DNA from: Posidonia oceanica
Lineage: Eukaryota; Streptophyta; Magnoliopsida; Alismatales; Posidoniaceae
Direction: 5' to 3'
Assembly (NCBI GenBank): GCA_037176725.1
Contig: JAZBRS010000035.1
Span: 43,162,001 to 43,226,000 of the forward strand
DNA length: 64,000 nucleotides
Below, in pieces: positions 9,207 through 17,778 of this stretch; position 1 is the stretch's first letter; every line of letters begins with the position of its first letter. The translations under genes and the position numbers were made by a program. Below the pieces are notes generated by a model. The model was not told the origin of the DNA, did no database searches, and saw nothing but the letters and a program-made list of their open reading frames with translations.

Positions 9207-12200
9207 ATGGCGTTAGAAGCTACGCTCTCTCAGTTACGGCCCGATACAAAAGGCCAACTGAGCACCACATTCTCCAGGCCCTTGAGCCCTCCAAAGAGCA
9301 CCCCTGCTTACTCTCCGACAGTGACCCTAGAAGCTTATTCATCAGTAGCACCGCTGGCCTGTCTATTTGGGCCTTCTACATCTGAACTGCCATCAGCGGA
9401 CGCGCCTGTGAACCAGATCATGCAGACTCCAAGGGCAGCGATCCATCTTGCAGCCGGGCCAGTGCCGCAGGCCCCCGGCGCCTACTACGTCGACTCCCCC
9501 TCAGACGAAGAAGAAGGAGTGGCGATAGAAGCCCAGGTCGATTCCTGGATGTCCGACTTAGAGTTACTTTATCAAGAACAACTCAAGTCAATAGCAGAAG
9601 ACCTGGCAGACCATCAAGCTGCAGAAAGGAAAGGAAAAGCCGTAGTTACGGATCCTCCTCTGCAAGAGGACCATGCTTCTATCATGTTCCTAGAAGACTC
9701 AGCAGCGCCGGACTCCCCTAGACCAGATGAGCTCATCACTCTTCAACCAGAAGGCGGGTCTAGGTGGTTTGTGCAACCCATGCCTCACCTGAGCAATGCA
9801 TCAAGCGGCAGTGACCAGATCAGCCGCCAGTCTGGCATATCCTCCACGAGCACACTAGAAGACCCAGAGGGGGGAGCATCAGCAGTAGATGCAGCAGCAG
9901 CAGAGCAGAATGCCTCAGCAGCCTCAGCAGCACAGTCGGCAGAGCAGTCAGCAGTATCAGCAGCAGAGTCAGTTGAGCCCTCAGTAAAATCAGTAGAGCA
10001 CTCAGCAGAGTCAGTCAGGCCAGAGAGAGCAGCAGAAGGAGTTGCTGGGACGGAGGTCGCGCACCGAGGCTACAAGAATACTCGAGTAAGCGTGACCATC
10101 CTGAAGCGTCACCAGGGCCAAGCAGCGGAACACATACACTCTTTCAACATCACAAGCCCGTCCTTCAAGAAAGAGATCCTCTCAGAACTTGTTGCTTATG
10201 GAGAAGAGGATGATACGGGCACAGACGAGACTGACGAACCTTTGCCCGAGTTCCGGCCCTATGACGACGACCCAGAAGGCCCCAACCTCCATGTCGAAGA
10301 AGAAACGGAGGTTGTCAACATTGGCACAGCTAAGGAAGTCAGAGAAGTTTGCATCAGTGCCCAGCTGTCCGCCCAGGCTCGAGCTGAATTCATCGCATTC
10401 CTGAAAGAATATGCGGATGTCTTCGCCTGGAGTTATGAAGATATGATCGGCCTTGACATAGAGATAGTGGTGCACAATCTGCCCTTAAATCAGGATGCCA
10501 AGCCAGTAAAGCAGAAGCTAAGAAAATGGCGACCGCAGTGGCTGCTCATGATCAAAGAAGAGATAATGAAGCAGCTTGGAGTCAACTTTCTGAAGGTCGT
10601 TCTTTATCCTGAATGGCTGGCAAACATTGTACCTATGCCCAAGAAAGATGGCCGAATCCGAATCTGCATCGACTATAGGGACCTGAACAAGGCGAGTCCC
10701 AAGGACGACTTTCCATTGCCCCACATTGACGTCCTAGTCGACAATACAGCGGGCCACAAGATGCTCTCCTTCATGGACGGCTTTTCTGGATACAATCAGA
10801 TCAAAATGGCAGAAGAGGACATGGAAAAGACTTCATTCATCACCCCTTGGGGAGTCTTCTGCTACCAAGTCATGCCGTTCGGCCTGAAGAATGCTGGTGC
10901 AACCTATCAGAGGGCCATGACTGCGCTATTCCATGACCTCATGCACCAAGAAGTGGAGGTCTATGTAGACGATATGATTGCCAAAACCAAAGAGCCCGAG
11001 GATCATCTTGCCTGTCTCAGAAAGCTCTTTGACCGTCTACGGAAGTACAAGCTGCGCCTGAATCCCAAGAAGTGCGTATTCGGGGTATCTTCTGGCAAAT
11101 TGCTTGGCTACATTGTTAGCCAAAGGGGGATTGAGGTAGACCCGTTGAAAGCGCAAGCCATCGTGGACATGCCACCCCCTAGAACTGAAAAAGAAGTCAG
11201 AAGTCTGCTTGGGCGTTTACAATATATCAGTCGCTTCATTGCACAGCTTACGCCCATTTGTGAACCCATTTTCAAGCTCTTGAGGAAGAATGCGCAGATT
11301 CACTGGAGCGAGGAGTGTCAGGCTGCATTTGCCAAGATCAAGCAGCTGTTGATCAAGCCTCCTGTCCTGGTCCCGCCTACGCCGGGGAGACCTTTGCTTC
11401 TCTACCTTCTTACCACGCAGCATTCCATGGGCGCCGTCCTGGGCCAACATGACGAATCTGGTAGGAAGGAGCGTGCCATCTACTACCTGAGCAAGAAGTT
11501 CAATGAATGCGAAGCCAGGTACAGTACACTAGAGAAGACTTGCTTGTCACTTGTCTGGGCTGCACAGAAGCTGAGGCACTACCTGATGGCATACCCAGTG
11601 CAGCTCTTATGCCGGCATGATCCTATCAAGTTCCTCTTTCAGAAGCCGGCCATGGTGGGCAGATGTGCTAAGTGGCAGGTGCTATTGTCCCAGTACGATA
11701 TCACCTTCGTCACACAGAAGTCCATGAAGGGTCAAGCAATGGCAGACCATCTTGCTGACCTCCCTCTTCCTGAATACCAGCCCCTCCAGACGCAGTTTCC
11801 TGATGAAGACATTCTCTTTGCAATGGAGGACTCTGAGCAGAAAGATCCTGAAGAGCAAGAGGAATGGCAGCTCTACTTTGATGGTGCAGTCAACAAGAAG
11901 GGCCAAGGTGTAGGCGCAGTGCTGACCACGCCCCAAGGACAGATGACTCCTTTCGCAAGGAAGCAGACTTTCACCTGCACAAACAACGAAGCAGAATACG
12001 AAGCATGCATCCTGGGGTTGAAAGTCACCCTCGAGCATGAGGCGCAGAAGCTGCATGTGCACGGCGATGCCATGCTGGTAATTTCTCAAGTGAACGACGA
12101 ATGGAAGACAAAAGATCCCAAGCTTGTGCCGTATCACGAACACCTGCTGAGGCTGATGAAAGAGTTTGAGAGCATCCGCTTCACATACCTGAACAGAGCA

Positions 12201-12620
12201 AAGAACGCGTATGCAGACGCACTAGCAACTCTGGCATCCTGGCTCACCATTTCAGAAGACAGCACTGTGGATGTATCAGTCACTCGCATTGAACAGCCTG
12301 CATACTGCATGAGCATAGAAGAAGCGGATCCTGCAGAGGGGCAGCCCTGGTATCAAGACATAAAATCTTTCCTGGAGTCTGGTAGCTTTCCCCCTGATAC
12401 CACGGCAGCGGACAAGAGAACTCTGGCGCGTCTGGCGTCAAAGTATGTGCTAGGGGCCGGACAGCTGTACAGAAGGTCATACAATCAGATGCTACTGCGC
12501 TGCCTGAACAAATCGGAGGCTGACACACTGATGCTTCAAGTGCATGCGGGGACCTGTGGCCCGCACATGAACGGCGTCCTCCTAGCCAAGAAGATCATGT
12601 TGCAAGGTTATTTCTGGTAG
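9207..12620 (+). CDS. pol: E1 Pol: reverse transcriptase, RNase H and archaeal-type RNase H
   Basis: 1137 aa from ATG 9207. The frame is open from 9186 and is the same frame as gag. Residues about 1-430 are a low-complexity, acidic and Ala/Ser/Glu-rich linker (CAG-rich DNA at 9880-10030). RT spans about 432-690 with YVDD at 586-589. The first RNase H follows (LEKTC and HDPIK present), but the usual first Asp is missing (LYLLTTQ), as known for Tat elements. A second, archaeal-type RNase H has D892 (YFDGA), E930 (EAEYEA), D954 (HGDAM) and D1004 (YADALA), so it is probably the active one. The H-H pair of the integrase zinc finger starts near residue 1113. The frame stops at TAG 12618-12620, inside the integrase N-terminus. 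Confidence 0.93.
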   Translation: MALEATLSQLRPDTKGQLSTTFSRPLSPPKSTPAYSPTVTLEAYSSVAPLACLFGPSTSELPSADAPVNQIMQTPRAAIHLAAGPVPQAPGAYYVDSPSDEEEGVAIEAQVDSWMSDLELLYQEQLKSIAEDLADHQAAERKGKAVVTDPPLQEDHASIMFLEDSAAPDSPRPDELITLQPEGGSRWFVQPMPHLSNASSGSDQISRQSGISSTSTLEDPEGGASAVDAAAAEQNASAASAAQSAEQSAVSAAESVEPSVKSVEHSAESVRPERAAEGVAGTEVAHRGYKNTRVSVTILKRHQGQAAEHIHSFNITSPSFKKEILSELVAYGEEDDTGTDETDEPLPEFRPYDDDPEGPNLHVEEETEVVNIGTAKEVREVCISAQLSAQARAEFIAFLKEYADVFAWSYEDMIGLDIEIVVHNLPLNQDAKPVKQKLRKWRPQWLLMIKEEIMKQLGVNFLKVVLYPEWLANIVPMPKKDGRIRICIDYRDLNKASPKDDFPLPHIDVLVDNTAGHKMLSFMDGFSGYNQIKMAEEDMEKTSFITPWGVFCYQVMPFGLKNAGATYQRAMTALFHDLMHQEVEVYVDDMIAKTKEPEDHLACLRKLFDRLRKYKLRLNPKKCVFGVSSGKLLGYIVSQRGIEVDPLKAQAIVDMPPPRTEKEVRSLLGRLQYISRFIAQLTPICEPIFKLLRKNAQIHWSEECQAAFAKIKQLLIKPPVLVPPTPGRPLLLYLLTTQHSMGAVLGQHDESGRKERAIYYLSKKFNECEARYSTLEKTCLSLVWAAQKLRHYLMAYPVQLLCRHDPIKFLFQKPAMVGRCAKWQVLLSQYDITFVTQKSMKGQAMADHLADLPLPEYQPLQTQFPDEDILFAMEDSEQKDPEEQEEWQLYFDGAVNKKGQGVGAVLTTPQGQMTPFARKQTFTCTNNEAEYEACILGLKVTLEHEAQKLHVHGDAMLVISQVNDEWKTKDPKLVPYHEHLLRLMKEFESIRFTYLNRAKNAYADALATLASWLTISEDSTVDVSVTRIEQPAYCMSIEEADPAEGQPWYQDIKSFLESGSFPPDTTAADKRTLARLASKYVLGAGQLYRRSYNQMLLRCLNKSEADTLMLQVHAGTCGPHMNGVLLAKKIMLQGYFW

Positions 12621-12623
12621 ACC

Positions 12624-13589
12624 ATGGAAGCCGACTGCTGCCGGTTCGTGCGTAGATGCCACAACTGTCAAATCCATGGTAACTTCATCAAGGCCCCTCC
12701 ACATCAGTTGCACAACATGTCTTCGCCATGGCCTTTCTCCACCTGGGGGATCGATGTCATCGGCGCCATCCACCCTGCTGCTTCGAATGGTCATCGTTAC
12801 ATTCTGGTAGCGATCGATTACTTTACCAAGTGGGTGGAAGCAGCCTCTTACAGGACAGTCACCGCTGCGGTAACAGAAAGATTTATCAGAAACAATATCG
12901 TTGCCCGATATGGGGTCCCGCACTCTGTCATCTCTGATAACGGCTCAAACTTCATTGCCAAAAGGATCGAAGAATACCTGCAAAGTCTCAAGATCAAGCA
13001 CCATCGATCCTCGCCCTATCGGCCTCAGATGAACGGAGCAGTGGAATCTGCAAACAAGAACATTGTCAAGATCCTGAAGAAAATGGCAGAAATCCACAAG
13101 GATTGGCACGATAAGCTCCTGTACGCGCTCTGGGCGTACAGGACATCAATCCGGACCTCTACAGGAGCCACCCCGTACTCTCTGGTATACGGCATGGAAG
13201 CGGTGTTACCTGTTGAAGTGGAGATCCCCTCCCTGCGGATCCTGCGGGAAGCTGAGTTGGAAGAAGCAGAATGGGTCGAAGACCGCTGCGTCCAACTGAA
13301 CTTGATTGATGAGCGCAGATTGCAAGCCATGCACAACGCTCACTACTATCAGAAGCGAATGGCCAGAGCATTCGTGAAGAAGGTCCAGCCCAGAAGCTTC
13401 CAGCCAGGGGACCTTGTCTTACGCGCCATTCATTTGCCTGACGGTCGAGGGAAATTCCGACCCAATTGGCGTGGCCCCTTTGTGGTCAAGCAGATCTTTT
13501 CGGGAGGCACTGTAACTCTTGAGGATATGGACCAGGTCGAGCAGTCTGAGCCCGTCAACCTCTGCTATCTGAAGAAGTACTATCAGTAG
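12624..13589 (+). CDS. pol: E1 integrase (C-terminal part of Pol, separated by one TAG)
   Basis: 321 aa from the first ATG, in the same frame as the preceding ORF with only TAG ACC between. It holds the Cys pair C12/C15 of the HHCC finger and the DDE core D44 (WGIDVIG), D105 (SDNGSN) and E141 (AVESAN); the last spacing is the canonical 35 residues. The C-terminal domain has PGDLVL and a GPY/F-type NWRGPF, ending in KKYYQ. E2 reads Leu (TTG) where E1 has TAG, and E3 reads Pro, so the split is a nonsense change. An initiation at M1 would lack the His pair, so isolated expression would probably not be functional. Confidence 0.9.
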   Translation: MEADCCRFVRRCHNCQIHGNFIKAPPHQLHNMSSPWPFSTWGIDVIGAIHPAASNGHRYILVAIDYFTKWVEAASYRTVTAAVTERFIRNNIVARYGVPHSVISDNGSNFIAKRIEEYLQSLKIKHHRSSPYRPQMNGAVESANKNIVKILKKMAEIHKDWHDKLLYALWAYRTSIRTSTGATPYSLVYGMEAVLPVEVEIPSLRILREAELEEAEWVEDRCVQLNLIDERRLQAMHNAHYYQKRMARAFVKKVQPRSFQPGDLVLRAIHLPDGRGKFRPNWRGPFVVKQIFSGGTVTLEDMDQVEQSEPVNLCYLKKYYQ

Positions 13590-15060
13590 CCGAAAGCGGC
13601 CCCGTTGCAGATGCCCTTCTCCCACTTGCATCTACATTCTCACCTTCTTACTTTATCTCTATTCAAATCATCATCGTCATCCTTTCAGCTCTTGCACCCT
13701 TTCTTTTCAAATCATCATCGTCATCCTCTCAAACATCGCATCTTTTGCCCGGTGATGACAACCGGAAGTGCTTGCCTACTCTGGAAAGAGTCACCCTGCC
13801 TCACCTGGCACTACTTAGATGTCTTAGCGAGTGAGGGAGCCACCACCAACGAAGACAGGCGAAATGCCTAATCTCGCAAGGACATACACCTCTGAGGGAG
13901 AAAAAATGTTAGGTTGTGAGCTTGAAAAAAGTGAGAATAGACATCTAGGTTTGGGCACGTCCAAGGAACAGAAGACAAAGACAGAAGCCGGCCCTAGAGA
14001 TAGGGGTGTGCATTCTAACCCTACTCCTTCTACCCATCACACAGCAGACCCAAAGCCTAAATCCATTACAATTCAAGCACCCTTCTTTTGCCACCAGAAT
14101 GGGGATAGCAAAAGCCTGGAAAAAAAGAGGAAAAAGATCAAGCAAAAAAAAGAAAAAAAGAGATAGAACAAAAACAAAAACAAAAAAGGAGAAAAGCAAG
14201 CAAAACAAAAAAAAAGAAAAAGAAAAAGGCAAAGGTAGCCCAAAAAACACAGGCACCGTTATCCCCCATACTTTACTAGAGATCCCCAGCATGTCAAGCC
14301 TGGAAAAGGGGTCTACCACATCCTCCCAAGAGCAAACACATACCTTCTCCTAGCTAGGGGCAAAGAAAGACTGCATACCTATGAGGGAGAAACCTTTCAA
14401 AAAAAGAGAGCTGAAAGAATAGGTGTAGGTCCTGAGAGTGCAGCCAGTAGCCTGTCCTCACCACATCACCACCTGTATAATGCCAACAACCTGTTCCGGA
14501 GCGCCACCAATAAGCCGAGAGTCTGAGTAGGGCCCAGTGAGTCAAAGACCACTCCCTTCCTCTGCAGCAGGCACCAAAGCACTCCGTATGCTGAGGGCAC
14601 CCAAGCATACCCATCCACCCAAGCATACCCATCCATTCAAACACACTTATTCATCCAATAATATTCATCCTCATAAGCATATCACTAGCATCTTGCATTC
14701 ATGCATCTTCCTTCTTTCCTTTCCCCTTCCGCCAATCTCTCCGCTCTGCAACACGCTCAGGTCCTGAGGCAGTACTTCTCCCCAGCAGAGGCACATCGAC
14801 GACACTCAAGCTGCGCTGGTCCAGATTTCCTACCAACCCTCGCCCTCGTGTCCGCAAGGCTGCTGCAGAATCCCTCTGCTTATCAGTGCTTAATTGCTGT
14901 GTTCTGTTATCACTTTGCCTAGATGCATATTGGAACTACATTTTCAGTCTCAGTTTCTGCTTGTTGTCAGTGATTACATACCTGCGAGATCTGACTGATT
15001 ATTGATAGCAGGTACCTTCAAGCCTTGCAGTAATCAGCCTGTCTTCTGCAATCAAGTATA
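13590..15060 (+). other. E1 noncoding spacer between integrase and extra ORF
   Basis: No gene seen. A 50-bp direct repeat around TCATCATCGTCATCC lies at about 13660-13735. An A-rich tract dominated by AAAAG and AAAAC lies at about 14118-14235. The part at about 14535-14600 (CACTCCGTATGCTGAGGGC) is shared with E2 (25330-25390, inverted). This region may hold the leader or promoter of the extra ORF, but I see no clear signal. Confidence 0.6.
14118..14235 (+). repeat. A-rich tract downstream of integrase (E1)
   Basis: Long runs of A with G or C interruptions. Equivalent tracts lie in E2 (25742-25806, T-rich on plus) and E3 (about 39515-39610, T-rich on plus), each 0.5-0.9 kb past the integrase stop in element orientation. 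Confidence 0.6.
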
Positions 15061-16104
15061 ATGGGTTTTCCTACTCTGCTGACTCTCGCACATTGCTCGG
15101 AAACCCTACAAGAATGGATCAGCAGGCTCACCCAACAGGACTGCGAAAAGTTGCGCCTGTGGGGTATACCAACCAAGCTGCTAAAGGCTGTTGATGTGGA
15201 GGTCAGCCGCCACCTTGTGTGTGCCGCCGCGAGATTCTGGAAGCCGGTGCACCATGTCTTCCGTTTCAACAAGACTAAGCTGACACCTACACTAGAAGAG
15301 GTGCGTCGAGTCTGCGGCTTTTCAAAGATCTTGGGACCGCCTGTTTTCATGAGGCGCGACGGATATCTCCGGGTCCTGAACCAACTGACTGGGCTCTCCA
15401 CTCAAGACTGCCAACAGAAGCTAATCTGCACCAGTGGACCAGAGCCCATGCTTCGCCTTGCACACTTTGATGATATCTTGAACAAGCGCGCTGACCTCGG
15501 AGATGAGCTGTGGCTCCGAGGATTCGTCATCTGCTTTCTGGGCGAACTAATCTTTACTCATGGCCGACTGACGGTGGCCATCGAGGTCGCAGAGATTGCA
15601 TTAGCTGTGGTGACCCAGCACATAGATCTGGCACCTGTTGTCTTGGCAGAGACTTATCGCGGGCTGGATCGCATTTCTCATCGCTGCCGCCACTTCCACG
15701 GTTGCGGAGCACTTATACAAGTCTGGCTGACCGCGCACTTAGAGATGGACCTTCTGCGCCCTCAAGTGCATGCTTTCGAAGCTTACTGTAGCAGCGCCCG
15801 TACCAGAGCAGACAAGAGCGTCAAAGACGAGTACGAGAGGTTGTCAGCACTGACTGACGACGCTGTGATCTGGCGCATCGTTCCCTCTGCAGCAGAGCCA
15901 TTCACAATCTTCTTCAGCGCGCGTGACACGCGGCTGATCGTTCTTCCAGGCTTCACAGCAGGCGTAGAGTACCATCCAATCAGGGTCATGTGCCAGTTCG
16001 GCTTCCAGCAGGGCGCCTTCATTGACAGTACAGCGCTCGAGCTTCTACAGACTTATCCTCTCAGCACCACTGCCCCAACCAAGAAGCTTGCTAGTCTGAT
16101 GTAG
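15061..16104 (+). CDS. E1 extra ORF: plant mobile domain-like / DUF7745-like protein
   Basis: 347 aa, sense strand, about 1.5 kb after the integrase stop. Recognisable features: EWISRLTQQD and KLRLWGIP near the N-terminus, FRFNKTKLTPTLEEVRRVCG at about 88-107, and a hydrophobic helical middle (about 150-200). These match my memory of the plant-mobile-domain/DUF7745 family found in plants and in Gypsy and Mutator elements; a profile search is needed to confirm. Extra ORFs between pol and the 3' LTR are known in the Tat lineage; their role is unknown. The frame remains open after the TAG at 16102 for 52 more codons to TAG 16261, with a basic tail (KQPKKARVD), so the ancestral protein was probably about 400 aa. 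The stop most likely came from TGG. Confidence 0.8.
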   Translation: MGFPTLLTLAHCSETLQEWISRLTQQDCEKLRLWGIPTKLLKAVDVEVSRHLVCAAARFWKPVHHVFRFNKTKLTPTLEEVRRVCGFSKILGPPVFMRRDGYLRVLNQLTGLSTQDCQQKLICTSGPEPMLRLAHFDDILNKRADLGDELWLRGFVICFLGELIFTHGRLTVAIEVAEIALAVVTQHIDLAPVVLAETYRGLDRISHRCRHFHGCGALIQVWLTAHLEMDLLRPQVHAFEAYCSSARTRADKSVKDEYERLSALTDDAVIWRIVPSAAEPFTIFFSARDTRLIVLPGFTAGVEYHPIRVMCQFGFQQGAFIDSTALELLQTYPLSTTAPTKKLASLM

Positions 16105-16263
16105 CATGGGGTCCAATCTACAGACATTGCAGCTGTGAGAGGTACAGGATGCACTCCGGATTATGAAGCTGAAGTCCGACAGCTCTGGCCAATTACTGAA
16201 ATTCCGCCAGACGGCCCCTTATTCCCCGACTCCAAGCAGCCAAAGAAGGCCCGGGTTGACTAG
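16105..16263 (+). pseudogene. Continuation of the extra ORF beyond an in-frame TAG
   Basis: 52 codons in the same frame as 15061-16101, ending in TAG at 16261. The text looks like protein (DYEAEVRQLWP, then PPDGPLFPDSKQ) and ends with a lysine/arginine cluster that could act in nuclear import or nucleic-acid binding. No start codon of its own is evident. Confidence 0.6.
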
Positions 16264-16870
16264 GCCCTTGTGCGACCATCATGTGGTCTTCTTTCAAATT
16301 GTGCTGTACATTTCTGGCCTGCCGCAGGCATCGTACTTATCAAGATCATATCAATGAAAACTGTTTCTGCTTTCTGTTTGCACATCAAGACTCTTTGCTG
16401 CATTGCATATCATCATCATCATTATCTTGGGCCCTCTAATCAGACTTGCAGACATCCCAACGCGGCGAAGTCCTCAGCACCCAATCCGGGGCCCAGAGCA
16501 TCTACGGGCCCGCGACACCAAGCTCCGCCGTCCGGCGTCCCCAGCTGGTCATCCCCAGCTGGATCATTACCCTTGCGGGCTGGCACCCCAAACTGCCCAG
16601 CGAAAGGTCTGTCAACCTGTCATCCTCCTCAGCTGTTCATCCTCAGCTGAGTCCCTTGCGGGCTGGCACCCCAAACTGCTCGGCGATGGGTTCGTCAACC
16701 TATCATTCATCCACTCGCTTATCTATCTTTGCATCTTGATGCCAGGGGCGCATCGGCCATCCCCTGGTATCATCCTGATGCCAGGGGCGCATCGGCCATC
16801 CCCTAGTATCATCCTGATACCAGGGGCATCTTTTGGCTGCCCTGTGGTATCATCCCCAATTGGTCGCCCC
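16264..16870 (+). other. E1 3' region, first part: degenerate repeats and stem-loops
   Basis: No gene. From about 16550 the phrase GCGGGCTGGCACCCCAAACT recurs with variation. Inverted pairs appear: GATACCA 16816-16822 with TGGTATC 16845-16851. The GATGCCAGGGG / CCCCTGGTATC phrases at 16740-16810 pair likewise. Confidence 0.6.
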
Positions 16871-16871
16871 T

Positions 16872-17219
16872 AGCTGGATCATTATCTCTGCGGGCTGGCA
16901 CCCCAAACTACTCGGCGAAAGGTCCGTCAACCTGACACTCTTCTCGGCTGGTCATCCCCAGTCGAGTCCCCAGTTGGTCGCCCCCAGCTGGATCATTATC
17001 TTTGCGGGCTGGCACCCCAAACTGCTCGGCGAAAGGTCCGTCAACCTGACACTCTTCTCGGCTGGTCATCCCCAGTCGAGTCCCCAGTTGGTCGCCCCCA
17101 GCTGGATCATTATCTCTGCGGGCTGGCACCCTAAACTGCTCAGCGAAAGGTCCGTCAACCTGACACTCTTCTCGACTGGTCATCCCCAGCTGAGTCCCTA
17201 GCTGATCGCCCTCAGCTGA
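16872..17219 (+). repeat. 114-bp tandem repeat, about 3 copies
   Basis: AGCTGGATCATTATC starts at 16872, 16986 and 17100, giving a period of exactly 114 bp, with a partial fourth unit. Copies differ at few positions. The period is a multiple of three, which explains the open frames 16833-17201 (plus) and 16908-17243 (minus); I do not consider these genes. Hypervariable tandem repeats in the 3' UTR are known for Tat/Ogre elements. Confidence 0.9.
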
Positions 17220-17254
17220 GTCCCTTGCGGGCTGGTACCCCAAACTACTCGTCT

Positions 17255-17275
17255 GACAAGCACGACACTCTTGTC
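17255..17275 (+). repeat. Stem-loop GACAAG / CTTGTC
   Basis: Perfect 6-bp arms at 17255-17260 and 17270-17275 with a 9-nt loop. It has the same geometry as the stem-loop array further on. Confidence 0.55.
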
Positions 17276-17450
17276 ATCACTCTCTGCTTTCGATGCCATG
17301 GACGCGCTGGCCAACCCCTGGTGTCATCCCGACACCAGGGGCATCTTTTGATCGCCCCGTGGTATCATTCTTTCCCTCTTTCCCCTATGACGTTCCTGGC
17401 ATCATGGGATGATTTCTTCTCATCATTCCCTTATCCCTTCTTTACCGGCC

Positions 17451-17725
17451 GATAAGTCCGATATCTTATCATTCTCATCATTCCCTTATCCCTTCTTTGC
17501 CGGCCGATAAGTCCGATATCTTATCATTCTCATCATGATCTCATCCCCCTCTTTAGCTTAATTTCTCATCATGATCTCACCCCCCTCTTTAGCTTTAACT
17601 TCTCATCATGATCTCATCCCCCTCTTTAGCTTAATTTCTCATCATGATCTCATCCCCCTCTTTAGATCAACTTCTCATCATTATCTCATCCCCTCTTTGC
17701 CGGCCGATAAGTTCGATATCTTATC
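17451..17725 (+). repeat. Three GATAAG / CTTATC stem-loops and a 36-bp tandem repeat
   Basis: Stem-loops with 6-bp arms and 8-nt loops lie at 17451-17470, 17506-17525 and 17706-17725, each preceded by GCCG or GGCC. Between them CATCATGATCTCA recurs at 17531, 17567, 17604, 17640 and 17676, a period of 36-37 bp. Confidence 0.8.
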
Positions 17726-17778
17726 ATTCTCATCATGATCTTGCCCCCTCTTATCAATCAATCAATCACTCTCAGGCT

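Noticed and set aside
16833..17201. Repeat protein encoded by the 114-bp array
   Set aside because: The period is a multiple of three, so any stop-free unit stays open; frames exist on both strands and there is no start context.
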